Notes: generated by a model not told the origin, from the letters alone. A stretch of DNA of 41,141 bases from Sergeia podlipaevii (GCA_030849805.1 JASANZ010002065.1:1-41141), one strand, 5' to 3'; shown: positions 18,116 to 27,637, counted from the first letter of the stretch. A program made the numbers and translations.

Positions 18116-18847
18116 ATGCCTTGCGTACGCCCAGGAATGAAGAAGCCCCCGCCGGGCTATAATGTCATTAGAGAAAAGATGGACGAGTTTGACGATGAGA
18201 TGCGTCTGGCTATCCAAGAAGAATCCAAAGGGGTTGTAGGCCGCACAGCACGCGAGGCTCCTGCGCGCAAGGAACGGGCCACCAAGCGTCCGCGTGAAGA
18301 GGAGACGAGTGAAATGAAGGATGCGAAAATGACCAATGATATCGCGGGGGCCGCGGTGGCTAGAGCAGTAGGGGCCAGCAATAGCACAACGGCGCAGGCG
18401 GAGGAGCATCGCGATGAGAAAGAGGACGAAGAGCCAGTGCCGCCCCTGTGGAAGGTGGCGCACATCAACAAAGTCCGTACTCGCTACGTCTTTGACGCCT
18501 GCTTCCGACACAAGACGATAAGCAAAGAGGTGTACGACTACTGTTGTGAGATGCAGTTTATCGACGCGGGCCTAGCGCGGCGCTGGCGGCTTCCCGGCTA
18601 TGAGAAGTTGTGCTGTACCGCGTGCTGTGTGCCTGGGAGTGCGAGTGTGGCGGCCCACTTGACCTCCAAATACGCGCTGAGGGATAGGAAGGAGCCCAAG
18701 GACAGAGTGGTGTCTGCTGGTGCGGATACGGCGACGTGTATCTGCCGCGTGCCTGCGGTACAGAGAAGGAACAAGAAGTTCCTTGCGTGTGCTGTGTGTG
18801 GTTGCAAAGGGTGCTGTTCATCCGATGCGGCTGCTGCGAAGGAGTAA
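18116..18847 (+). CDS. BUD31: BUD31 / G10 pre-mRNA splicing factor homologue
   Basis: A 243-residue homologue of BUD31 (G10), a zinc-binding component of the spliceosome catalytic core. Residues 1-36 match the family N-terminus (KKPPPGYNVI ... DEFDDEMR; human [23 protein letters not shown]). Residues 110-170 match the helical core (LWKV ... KVRTRYVFD, TISKEVYDYC, GYEKLCC). All Cys motifs are kept: LCCTACC (165-171), CICRVP (208-213) and CAVCGCKGCC (225-234). Two insertions make it about 90 residues longer than the usual 144-157: residues 37-109 (Lys/Arg/Glu-rich) and 175-206 between the Cys clusters. The start is the first ATG after the acceptor at 18077-18078. Trypanosomatids have very few cis-introns, so its main work is presumably in trans-splicing. 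Confidence 0.93.
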   Translation: MPCVRPGMKKPPPGYNVIREKMDEFDDEMRLAIQEESKGVVGRTAREAPARKERATKRPREEETSEMKDAKMTNDIAGAAVARAVGASNSTTAQAEEHRDEKEDEEPVPPLWKVAHINKVRTRYVFDACFRHKTISKEVYDYCCEMQFIDAGLARRWRLPGYEKLCCTACCVPGSASVAAHLTSKYALRDRKEPKDRVVSAGADTATCICRVPAVQRRNKKFLACAVCGCKGCCSSDAAAAKE

Positions 18848-19383
18848 GCTGGAGCTTTTTCCTTCTCTTTATTTGCTACTTACACCCTCCTGTTTACCCA
18901 ATCACATCTTCCTCTCCAGCGGCGATGCGGAAGAAGTTGCGAAAGTAATGTACGGCGCTACGAGGTTACATATATACATAAAAGGAGAAGTGAAAATGGC
19001 TTCCTAACTTGAGTGCATATCTACAAAATTATAATCATATTTTAATAAAGAGTATTGCCATGCATTTTTTTTTCTTTTGCGAATACTTGTTTGTTTGTTC
19101 CCCCACCCCCCACCCCCCCTTCACGCACGCAGGCGGTCTCGTGTTTACTATGTTACAAACTATTAAGCAATGTCCCCGTTCTTCTCTTTTTTTCTAAATA
19201 TTTTTTTTTCCTTGTTTGTATCTTTTTTTTCTCCCGACGTATTCTAGCTTGTTTGTTGTCTGGTTGACGAGCTTGCCGAGAAGGGGGGAAACACATCAGG
19301 GACACTGGAACTGCAGTCGAGTGCATCTCTCTCTTTCTCTTATCTATCTGTCCCTTTTCAATCACGTATACGCATACATCAAG

Positions 19384-19418
<35 letters not shown>

Positions 19419-19834
19419 TATCCATACAGATATATAACGTGTTACATCTTTTTTTTTTTATGCGACTAGTGCCTTTCATAGCTGTCATATTAGCAGTTTT
19501 ATATATATACTAATACTCAGTTTAGGTTTCAACTGTATTAAGGAGTGGGGGAGGAGGGGTGGATATATATATATTTAAAGAAAAGAGAGAAAGAAAAGAA
19601 GAGAACGACTGCAAACTTGCATTAGTGATTATTAAAAAAGTCTCTCAAAAGTAACTTTACCTTTTTTTCTCTTTGGAAAATAAAAGGAGTAATATATTTC
19701 CCTTTTCATTTGACTGCCGTGTAAACACTGATTATAGCGACAGCATACATTCAGGTGCCGGATTTTTATTATTAATATTTTTTTTTTTTACTACCACTAT
19801 TTATCCCCCCCCCCGAAAAGGAAAAGGAGAAAAA
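18848..19834. other. Intergenic spacer between BUD31 and the MFS transporter
   Basis: About 990 bases, AT-rich. It contains a C5-A-C6-A-C7 tract at 19100-19119, poly-T runs, a compound CT/TA microsatellite at about 19385-19432 and another TA tract near 19562-19574. The frame of the next gene is open from about 19673 but without an ATG. No separate gene recognised. Confidence 0.7.
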
Positions 19835-21460
19835 ATGAGCTACCTCACTGTCACGATAAGAGACATGTTTCAGGCTCACATCCTGGATGTTCATCTTCCC
19901 AACATTCTGATTGGCATTGGTGCCAGCATTGAGATTCCGCTCATGACCACACTTGGTAGACGCATCGGCTTGAGCCACCCACAGATAGCTGACTTTGTCA
20001 CGCTTTCGTCCCTCTGCCGCACGCTCCTCGATATTCCCTACGGTGTGGTGGTGGAGTACGTTGGTGTGAGGAACGTCATGATGAGCACCTTACTGCTTAA
20101 CGCGGCTGCTTCTGTGTTGGGACTGTTCATTGTGGATAAATGGACCCTATTCATCTTCTGCGTGCTGAGTGGTGTCTCGCTAGGTGGCTTCTTCCTCTCA
20201 CGCCATATTTTTGTGGCTGGCATCTCCTCTAAGAAGTATCGAGGCATGCTCATGTCTTTTCTCTCTGGACTGCTTCGCTGGGCCCACGTGATTGGGCCAG
20301 CTGTTGCCGGCTTGATCGCGAGCTACACGGGTGATGTGCGTGATGCCTTCTACGTGGCCGCTGCTACCGCTCTGCTAGCCTTTACAACTCTTTTTATCTC
20401 CTCTCGTTCTGAAAGCTATCAAGAGCGATGCGCAAGGACCTGCTCCTCTCACACGTCTCTCTCGCGACCTCTTTCCCCGCACATGTCCGACACGGACGAG
20501 CACCAGCATCAAAATGAACTTCCTTTTGAAGACCCACAGCCACGCACACACGAGGAGGTTCCAGTCGTGTGCACCCCATTGCGCCGCGACACTCTGCAGC
20601 GTCACATGAAAGCGGAAGAGATCGGTGGCGAGGAAATCAGCTTTCCGTGCATCAGACGCGGTGCGAACAGCGTGACCACGGCCATGTCAGCTAACACGCA
20701 GACGACCGTGCAGAGTGTGCACCCCAGCATGGCTGCCGGAGAGGAACACTATTTTCAACTCAGCTCCGTGTGGTACACATTTGTGGATAACTGGAGCATT
20801 ATCTGGCGTCTGGGCCTGTTTGTCGTCTTCTTCGGCTCGCTGCGTGCCAACCGCAAGCTCATGGTCATTCTGGCCAGCATGCGGCTCAACCTGAATGACT
20901 CGGATGTGAACTACATGCTGAGCTTCGGTTTTGCCTTTGACGCCTTGCTCTTTCCCCTTGGCGGCATTATTATGGACTTGATGGGGCGTCGCTTTGCCAT
21001 TCTACCCGTCACGTTGGGGCTCTCGTGCGTCTTCGCACTTCTTCCTTTTTGCAACTCCGACGTGACCCTCTTCGCGGTGGCGGCTGCTTTTGGCATTGTG
21101 GATGCCCTAGGCTGTGGGCTTGTCATGACCCTCACTGCGGATCGTGCACCAAAGGTGTACGCCGCGCCGTTTTTTGGGATTCTGCGAACGCTTGCCGACA
21201 CGGGGCATGTGGTGGGTGCGCGGAGTGTGGCCTTCCTGTTAAGCAGATATGACTTTAGAATCTGCTGTTGGTTCCTGGCGGTCCAGGGTGTGCTGACAGC
21301 TCTCTGGGGTGTGTTTGGTATTCCAAAGGACGAGACGCCCATGGAAACACCGCGCATGGAGTCAATAAAGAACCATGGGCGTGAAAAGCAGCAGCAGCAG
21401 CCGTTGCTCGTAGGAAGCGAAGATCCAAGAGTAGGGTACGTGAAGTATGGCACCGCTTAG
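19835..21460 (+). CDS. Major facilitator superfamily transporter
   Basis: A 541-residue membrane transporter of unknown substrate. Two halves of about six hydrophobic spans each flank a hydrophilic central loop (about residues 195-310) rich in Ser, His, Glu and Arg. The second half carries the MFS motif-A form GGIIMDLMGRRFAIL. The first half has a weaker equivalent, YGVVVEYVGVRNVMM. The C-terminal 45 residues are polar with a Gln run and presumably cytosolic. There is no signal peptide; the start at 19835 is the first ATG after the pyrimidine/C tract with AG at 19819-19820 (leader about 14 bases). It does not show the hexose-transporter signatures, and the closest general type is the drug/metabolite MFS_1 group, but the substrate cannot be called. 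Confidence 0.85.
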   Translation: MSYLTVTIRDMFQAHILDVHLPNILIGIGASIEIPLMTTLGRRIGLSHPQIADFVTLSSLCRTLLDIPYGVVVEYVGVRNVMMSTLLLNAAASVLGLFIVDKWTLFIFCVLSGVSLGGFFLSRHIFVAGISSKKYRGMLMSFLSGLLRWAHVIGPAVAGLIASYTGDVRDAFYVAAATALLAFTTLFISSRSESYQERCARTCSSHTSLSRPLSPHMSDTDEHQHQNELPFEDPQPRTHEEVPVVCTPLRRDTLQRHMKAEEIGGEEISFPCIRRGANSVTTAMSANTQTTVQSVHPSMAAGEEHYFQLSSVWYTFVDNWSIIWRLGLFVVFFGSLRANRKLMVILASMRLNLNDSDVNYMLSFGFAFDALLFPLGGIIMDLMGRRFAILPVTLGLSCVFALLPFCNSDVTLFAVAAAFGIVDALGCGLVMTLTADRAPKVYAAPFFGILRTLADTGHVVGARSVAFLLSRYDFRICCWFLAVQGVLTALWGVFGIPKDETPMETPRMESIKNHGREKQQQQPLLVGSEDPRVGYVKYGTA

Positions 21461-21596
21461 ACCCTTTCACCAAATATTGTCCGTGCTTTTCTCTTTTTTT
21501 CTTCTTCTCTGTGCAACTGTCTGGCATTATAACGTATATGACGTAGTGCGCTGCAGCATAAGTAACGTACGTTGCTTGAACGTCAGCCATCAACTA

Positions 21597-21635
21597 TCTC
21601 TCTCTCTCTCTCTGTGTGTGTGTGTGAGAGAGAGA
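21597..21635 (+). repeat. Compound (TC)n(TG)n(AG)n microsatellite, self-complementary arms
   Basis: About 8 TC units, then 6 TG units, then 5 GA units. The TC and GA arms are complementary, so the RNA can fold as a hairpin with a UG-repeat loop. It lies about 140 bases after the transporter stop, in the probable 3' UTR. Confidence 0.85.
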
Positions 21636-21825
21636 AGGACATCAGTGTGTCTACATATAAAGGTAATAATTGTATTTAGTTCGCTAGAGAAGAAAAGAAA
21701 AGAAAAAAAACAGCGCGGTGTTCTCGTTTATTTTGCTTCTCCTTCTCGGTCCCTCTCCTCTCTTTCTTTCTTTCCTTTTCTCTTATCTGGAACTACTTTG
21801 TCTTCACGAATTTTTAATGCAGCAC

Positions 21826-21867
21826 ACTCCCCTTTCTTTCTCTCTCTCTCTTTCCTTCTTTGTGTAG
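21826..21867 (+). promoter_or_regulatory. Spliced-leader acceptor for the SMP-domain gene
   Basis: About 36 bases of nearly pure pyrimidine end in TGTGTAG, AG 21866-21867, three bases before the ATG at 21871. AG 21821-21822, before this tract, is an alternative that would leave a 48-base leader. Confidence 0.55.
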
Positions 21868-21870
21868 TTA

Positions 21871-23874
21871 ATGTTTGCCTTTATCATTGAATTTCTTGTT
21901 AGTCTTGTGGTGTGTGCAGTCGCGGTTTATTTTTTCTTTCTTAGTGCCCCAGTTGAAGAGGACTTTACCTCCTCTACATCCTCCTCGCCGCAGGGCACCA
22001 CGGAGGAACAGCAGAAAGCGCAAGACGACAGTGTTTTCCTGTCGCTAGGCAGCGGAGGAGCACTCGCCGCAGTGGTACGCCTCATCGCCGTACATGTCTT
22101 TGGCTACACCGGCCATTTTGAAGGTGCGGAGGACGATACCGCGACGAATGCTATTGCGGACATTCTTCGTATGCGGCGCGCGCGGCCAGGTGCGGCTGGC
22201 AGACTAGTAGCAGCGGCGGGAAGCAGTGGTAGTGATGGTGACTTCAAGGGCGGGACGCATCAGCAGTCACAGAGGCCAGAGGTGAGCAGCCTCAAGGTAG
22301 AAGGCGCGTACTGGATAAACGTCATCTCCCGATGGAGTGCCCTTTTGTTGCTCGGTGGCGGCTCCCCACAGCAGGAGGTGTGGCTGGACCGAGTGCGGTA
22401 TAGTGCGGAGAAGGCAGTACACGCAATGAATATGGCTATGGAGAGAGCGAGACTCGCTTCTCTTGCAGGGCGGAAACAGGCGGCCGTTGGCCTCGTCTCT
22501 GTCACATCTCATAAGCCACTGCTGCGACTAATTCAGCTAGAGTTAGGGCCCGGGCTGAGCGCTGCGGCCTTGCTGGCTTCTTATAGATCTAATAGTGGAA
22601 GCTTCACAGCTGCAGTAGCAACGGGTGCTGGAGGCGGTGGTGTTGCCGCTGTAAGTAACAAGTCTATGGATGGAGGAGGCAGTGGGCACAATAGCAATAG
22701 TGGTGGCGTCGCACACATCGAGCCCCTGTCACTTGGCTCTACGCTCCGCATGGAGAGTAGTCTCTCCCAGACCGTCGGGAGCGCCGCACGCAGTCGGAGT
22801 CTCACACAGGACGATCTCGTAGATTCCCTCTCTGTCACATACGGTGCAGGCTCCTTCACGCATGGGCCATCCACCACCAGCGGTGGCGGTGGCGCTGCTG
22901 GAGGCCCAGTGACTGGGGTAGCTATCCCGCATGTATCGAGAGGTATAACGTCAGTAGAGGTGCCTATGTTCAACCTACATGTGCAGCAATATCAACAGCA
23001 GAACGGACCTCTGTCGTCTCCGCACAAGCAACTCAACAGGGGTGCAGCCAGTGGTGGAAGGGCAGCGGAGCCACTCGGAGCGGTGATTGGCTCATCATTT
23101 CTTATCGACTCGTTGCCGGTGCTGCAGCGTGGGTCTCTCAGTGGGATGTCCTCCGCCTCGTCGCCATCCAGTCTCAGCATAAAGTCCGAAGGGGAGGAGC
23201 AGCAGCGGCGAGTAGGCGGGTCTGGTCCCGTGCCTGCACGGTCCTTAAGCACTCTGCGCTGCTTCAAAATCCCCATCGTCTACGAAGATGGCCGCTTCTC
23301 ACTACGAGTCGACACCTGCGTACCTCTGTTGTGGTTTCTGCCTGCGCAGTTGTGCATCCCGCCGGATGCCTTGTCTATCGAGTGCACCGCACACGTTCGA
23401 CGCGTTCACTTTGACGGCTGCATTTATGCTGCCTTTCTTGGTGGCACGGTGGAGCTCAGCTTCCCAGAGGCGCCGCTGTTTTCAACTATCTTTGAGGTTG
23501 CTGCGCCAGGGGACGTAAGCACCGGTGGCGGCGCATCGATGGGACGCCCGAAAAACTTCACCACCACCTCTACGATGCGGAACAGCAGCACCGCTGCTGG
23601 AGCCTCTGCTGCTGCGATGATGACGGCGGCGCAGTTCTCTGGTGGTGCCGGGGCGGTGCCATCTGTCAACAGAGGCATTGGCGAGAAGAACGAGAAGGTG
23701 CAGGAGCTTGTGATGCTCGGCGTGCGCAAGGCAGTTCAGTCGATTACGTATCCCTGTGTGCTGGAGGGGACTGTGCGCTCGCATAGAGGTGGGGCAAGTG
23801 CTGGAGATCAACGTAGCGACGGCTTTCTCTCGTGGGCTCGCAAGACAGAAGCATCTCTGCCACTCTATTGCTGA
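21871..23874 (+). CDS. ER-anchored SMP-domain (TULIP lipid-transfer) protein
   Basis: A 667-residue protein with an N-terminal signal anchor (residues 2-27, FAFIIEFLVSLVVCAVAVYF). A probable SMP domain follows, interrupted by a very large insertion. The first part has EGAYWINVISRW (about 143-154, compare the family 'EWLN' helix) and LRLIQLELGPG (about 217-227, compare the 'LDLGxxPP' strand). The second part (about 460-645) has FKIPIVYEDGRFSLRV, IECTAHVRRVHFDG and VELSFPEAPLFSTIFEV, then the closing helix KVQELVMLGVRKAV. The insertion (about 228-455) is Gly/Ser-rich. SMP proteins such as Mmm1, Nvj2/TEX2 and E-Syt move lipids at ER contact sites; one N-terminal anchor and no visible C2 domain fit an Mmm1/Nvj2-like layout. 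The assignment rests on motif order, not on an alignment. Confidence 0.65.
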   Translation: MFAFIIEFLVSLVVCAVAVYFFFLSAPVEEDFTSSTSSSPQGTTEEQQKAQDDSVFLSLGSGGALAAVVRLIAVHVFGYTGHFEGAEDDTATNAIADILRMRRARPGAAGRLVAAAGSSGSDGDFKGGTHQQSQRPEVSSLKVEGAYWINVISRWSALLLLGGGSPQQEVWLDRVRYSAEKAVHAMNMAMERARLASLAGRKQAAVGLVSVTSHKPLLRLIQLELGPGLSAAALLASYRSNSGSFTAAVATGAGGGGVAAVSNKSMDGGGSGHNSNSGGVAHIEPLSLGSTLRMESSLSQTVGSAARSRSLTQDDLVDSLSVTYGAGSFTHGPSTTSGGGGAAGGPVTGVAIPHVSRGITSVEVPMFNLHVQQYQQQNGPLSSPHKQLNRGAASGGRAAEPLGAVIGSSFLIDSLPVLQRGSLSGMSSASSPSSLSIKSEGEEQQRRVGGSGPVPARSLSTLRCFKIPIVYEDGRFSLRVDTCVPLLWFLPAQLCIPPDALSIECTAHVRRVHFDGCIYAAFLGGTVELSFPEAPLFSTIFEVAAPGDVSTGGGASMGRPKNFTTTSTMRNSSTAAGASAAAMMTAAQFSGGAGAVPSVNRGIGEKNEKVQELVMLGVRKAVQSITYPCVLEGTVRSHRGGASAGDQRSDGFLSWARKTEASLPLYC

Positions 23875-24514
23875 TTGTGTGTAAATGCCCTTTTTTGTAG
23901 GTGTGTATAATTCGTGTCTTTTTTGTTTTGTTTCTTTGCATATATATATATATATATATAATGTGCTGAACTATCGCTGTTGTTGGTGTATTTTTTTATA
24001 TATTCCATGTTGCCGTGTACGCACGTGAAAGCATGAAGGCATAATTTTTTTTTTTTTAAAGGAAAAGGGCTGTATCTGTTGACGTCAGATTTAGCTCAAC
24101 TTTCAAAAAAAAAGATAAGGTGGAGTAGTACCTTCACGCTCCTTCTGATGTCATTGTTGCTTCTATTCAATAATTGCAAAGAAAAAGTATATATACACAC
24201 TTCATATTTATTTTTTCTTCATTGTTCTTAATGTATCTATCTGTTATCTGCCAGGATTTCCCTCAGCACACCTCGAAGCAGTACTATCGAAAAGAGTGGG
24301 AAAAAAGGAGGGGGGGACATCTATAACTAACCACATGCATACCCACCCACACATCCCATTCACACACACACACACTTTTTAGTAGCATTTTAGAGTGTAC
24401 TCACATCATATTTTTATATATTCTTTTAGAGTAGAAGGTTACATTTAAATTTATAGAATACTACAAAGACACACAAACAAATAGATAGACAAGAGAGAGA
24501 GAGAAGGGGAGAAC
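23875..24514. other. Intergenic spacer between the SMP protein and the kinesin
   Basis: About 640 bases, AT-rich, with (TA)n (23940-23961), (CA)n (about 24360-24375), poly-A and poly-T runs, and a weak acceptor TTCTTTTAG (AG 24428-24429). The last 30 bases before the kinesin ATG are GA-rich. No gene recognised. Confidence 0.7.
23940..23961. repeat. (AT)n microsatellite
   Basis: About 11 uninterrupted AT units in the 3' flank of the SMP-domain gene. Confidence 0.9.
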
Positions 24515-27500
24515 ATGCAAGTATACTGCCGCTTTTCGCCGTTAGCGCCGACAGGAAAGCGGAAGGGTGCTTCTGTCAAAGCTGAGCAGGACGTGCTAGA
24601 TATACCAGTACTCCTACGCGTTGCGGACTGCGCTCAGCCACCAGCAGCAGACACGGGTGACACGCTGGAAGAGTTAACCATGGTGGATCCCATCACCAGT
24701 AGCACCGCAACGTTTGCATGCACTGGGATATTTCTGCCTCGTACTGGCATCACAGCCGCCGCGGCTTCCTCCCCATCTTCCTACAGTGGCGTGGCCGCCA
24801 GTGGTACTGAAGTACCAGCAGGAGCAGCGGTGGTAGCAGGTCGGGCACGCACTAGAGCTGCCCAGTGGGAGAGTGAGCAGCAGGAAGTGTATGAAACAAT
24901 CCGTCGCACCTGCTGGGCTTCAGCAACGGCAGTAACTGCTGAGGGCAGGCACGGAGCGCCACCACCCCCGCCAGCATCAGCGACTCGAGAAGACCTACGA
25001 GGGCGCTCCGTGCTTCTAGCGTATGGACAGACCTCCGCAGGAAAAACGCACACACTCTTCGGTCCGTGCGCAACGCCACCACCGGGGAGGAGAGCAACAC
25101 GTGCGTCCTGGGCTCGCCAGCTCCGTGCGCCAACTGCAGGAGTTGTGCCACGTTACCTTGTAGATCTCTTCTCCTCCACTACTGAAAGTGTGGGCACTGC
25201 AGCGGCAGCGGCACGGGCACAAGCAATCGCGTACGTAGATGTTTCCTGTTTTGAAATTTATAACGAGGCCACGACAGATCTTATCGGGTGGGCTGTGAGC
25301 CCAGAGTACGCAGGAGAGCAATGTCGAGGTGGAGAGGAGGATCCTCTGCGGCCCGTTCCTCTTCCCCTCGGACACTCAAGGCAGCAAACGAAGATGGCCT
25401 CTACATCGTCGCTGTGCTCTACCTCCTTCAGTAATGACAACTGTGCCCTCATGGCGATGTCGTCGTCGTCTACAGCGGAGGCGGCAGCAACGAGGCTGGA
25501 TGCTGGAGAAGCGGATCAAGAGATAGAAAGTGAAGGTGACGAGGTATTTTTTTCCGTTGTCGCAAACTCGTTTCGTCGATATCTCCATGACATTCTCGCT
25601 GGCTCAGCAGCAGCAGCAGCAGGTAGCAGCGTGAGCCCACCCGCTATGCAAGTGCACTTCAAATCAACGGAGCGGGCGCGAGTGCTGCACCGTTTGCACA
25701 AGTTACGATGCGTCTCTGCAGAAGAGGCTTGGGCGGCCATACGGCACCTGCTGGAGCTGCGGCGACGCAGCGCGACCGAGCGCAACGCGAGCTCCTCGCG
25801 AGGCCACCTGTTGCTAAGGATTGAAGCCTACACACATCTTCAGGAGTGCAACAGCGACGCCGTCTTCGCCGACCTCGCGGGCTCCGAAAGCGGGAAGGCG
25901 GTGCCGACTGCTGCTGCCGCTGCCGCAGCTGCTACTCAGGAAGCACTTTGCAGTGCAGCGGCTGAGGGCTCCAGGGCTGGCCCTGCTACTCGCTTCTCGC
26001 GCTCGCACAGCAACCTCTCCACCAGTTCCCGCGGTGGCATGTCCAACATGAGTACCATACAATCCGATCGCAGCAGCAACAGCAGCAGCAGCAGCAGCGC
26101 CGGAGTGAAGAGTCGCAAGCAGCTCACAGCAGCGCAGCAGCGAGCCCGTAGAGAGGTACTGCTGCACCCTGAGAGAGCGGGCATGGAGGCCACCGCACGC
26201 GCGCAAAATCGCACCGCTGAAATGCGCAACATTAACACCTCCTTGCTAGCACTACGCAAGGTGGTGCACGCCTTCCGTGCGGTCTCACGTAATGGCGGCA
26301 AAGATCGGCGAGGCGCAGCAGCAGTGATAGGCGCGCATGCTCCCTTCCGGGACAGCACTCTTACTGTCGTCCTTGAGCCCTTTCTCTTTCCAGCTGTGCG
26401 TGCCGCTCTCCCAGAAGTTTCTATTAGTGGCAGCAGCACTACTGACGTGTCTGCAGGCCTATCTCCACGCATTGCGCTTGTCGTGTGCTGTTCTAGCCGT
26501 GAGGCGGACTTTCATGAGAGTGTGAGCTCGCTCAGACTGGGTGCCGAGGCCTCAGATGTGAAACCCTCCGTGGTGCTCCAGGCGCTCCCGCAGTACCAGC
26601 AGCGTCGCCGTCAAGAGGAAGATCATCGTGCGTCTCAGCGAAGTGTGTCGTTACCGTCGCGACTAGTGACTGGCACTGGCAAGGAAACCGTGACGGATAC
26701 CTTGCACCATCACAGCATCAGCAGTCATGGTTGCAAGGACGCTGCTGACGGTAGTTGCGTTGATGACAATACCCATCCCTGTCACGACGCAGCGAGGCAG
26801 CAGGGGCACACCAGAAGAGATGATAAAGAGAGGGAGGAGAGGGATAGGATTGAGCGGGAGCAACTGCAAAGCGACGCGCGGCGATATCGCGAACTTGCTG
26901 AACAGCTGTTTAAGCAATGCAGAGCACTTTGTGCCGACTACGACGCCGCTGTGCGTGATCTCACTGCCTGCCGGACGGCCCTCAGTGCGAAGAATACATG
27001 CATTGCCCAGCTGCAGGCCGCACTGGCATTGTCAGGCGGCTCTACAGCTACTTGTGTCCCTTCCGCAAGGGCTCAGCAGCACGGCGTGGAGGATGCAACA
27101 CTGTGTCTCCCTGCTGGTAGCGGTAGGCCGCTGTATTCTTCTTCCTTTGGCCCCGCTGCTGCTGCTGCTGCTGACTCTCTTGCACGTGCAGAAGGCGGTA
27201 TACAGAGCCCGAGCACAGCACTGAGAGGTGTAGAGGTCTCGCCTTGGACTGGAAGGAATACAATGGAACTGAGCTCAAGCACTAAAAGCGCACACAGCAC
27301 CCCACGGGAGGAGCTGGTTATCGAGGATGGTGAAGGCGTGAACAAGGAGGAGGTGGATGGTGAAACGGAAACAGCTATTGATGACGTGGCTGCCAACTCT
27401 TTCGTTTCACGAGGTCAGATGCGTGCCAGCGCTGCTGAACGCATGGGGAGCAGCAGCGTTCTGTCTAGTTTTTTAGAGAGACAGGTGCTGATGAGGCGTG

Positions 27501-27637
27501 AGGCCAATATTATTGGAGCTGGTGGTAGTTCAAGCGGGAATCCACCAACTGTAACCGCGACTACTGCGTCTTCTTCTTCCCCGTCTGCAGCCGCTACTGT
27601 GCCTGTGGCAGCCCCCAGCCGTGTGTACCGATTGTAA
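24515..27637 (+). CDS. Divergent kinesin motor protein
   Basis: A 1040-residue microtubule motor with an N-terminal motor domain that begins at the initiator Met (MQVYCRFSP equals kinesin strand 1). The P-loop is GQTSAGKT (171-178), switch I NASSSRGH (424-431), switch II DLAGSE (453-458), and the alpha-4 motif NINTSLLALRKVV starts at 572. The motor ends near residue 690. Compared with conventional kinesin it has roughly 85 extra residues before the P-loop, about 140 between P-loop and switch I, and about 95 between switch II and NINTSL, all Ala/Ser/Thr-rich. The switch I SSRSH consensus reads SSRGH. A charged coiled-coil-like segment (about 770-860) follows, then an Ala/Ser-rich tail. Cargo and subfamily are not recognisable; it looks like one of the kinetoplastid-specific kinesins. 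Confidence 0.88.
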   Translation: MQVYCRFSPLAPTGKRKGASVKAEQDVLDIPVLLRVADCAQPPAADTGDTLEELTMVDPITSSTATFACTGIFLPRTGITAAAASSPSSYSGVAASGTEVPAGAAVVAGRARTRAAQWESEQQEVYETIRRTCWASATAVTAEGRHGAPPPPPASATREDLRGRSVLLAYGQTSAGKTHTLFGPCATPPPGRRATRASWARQLRAPTAGVVPRYLVDLFSSTTESVGTAAAAARAQAIAYVDVSCFEIYNEATTDLIGWAVSPEYAGEQCRGGEEDPLRPVPLPLGHSRQQTKMASTSSLCSTSFSNDNCALMAMSSSSTAEAAATRLDAGEADQEIESEGDEVFFSVVANSFRRYLHDILAGSAAAAAGSSVSPPAMQVHFKSTERARVLHRLHKLRCVSAEEAWAAIRHLLELRRRSATERNASSSRGHLLLRIEAYTHLQECNSDAVFADLAGSESGKAVPTAAAAAAAATQEALCSAAAEGSRAGPATRFSRSHSNLSTSSRGGMSNMSTIQSDRSSNSSSSSSAGVKSRKQLTAAQQRARREVLLHPERAGMEATARAQNRTAEMRNINTSLLALRKVVHAFRAVSRNGGKDRRGAAAVIGAHAPFRDSTLTVVLEPFLFPAVRAALPEVSISGSSTTDVSAGLSPRIALVVCCSSREADFHESVSSLRLGAEASDVKPSVVLQALPQYQQRRRQEEDHRASQRSVSLPSRLVTGTGKETVTDTLHHHSISSHGCKDAADGSCVDDNTHPCHDAARQQGHTRRDDKEREERDRIEREQLQSDARRYRELAEQLFKQCRALCADYDAAVRDLTACRTALSAKNTCIAQLQAALALSGGSTATCVPSARAQQHGVEDATLCLPAGSGRPLYSSSFGPAAAAAADSLARAEGGIQSPSTALRGVEVSPWTGRNTMELSSSTKSAHSTPREELVIEDGEGVNKEEVDGETETAIDDVAANSFVSRGQMRASAAERMGSSSVLSSFLERQVLMRREANIIGAGGSSSGNPPTVTATTASSSSPSAAATVPVAAPSRVYRL

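Larger units (their letters stand above)
21461..21870. other. Intergenic spacer with a compound microsatellite
   Basis: About 410 bases. It holds the (TC)n(TG)n(AG)n block at 21597-21635, poly-A runs, and the long pyrimidine tract with AG at 21866-21867 (or AG 21821-21822) for the next gene. No gene recognised. Confidence 0.75.
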
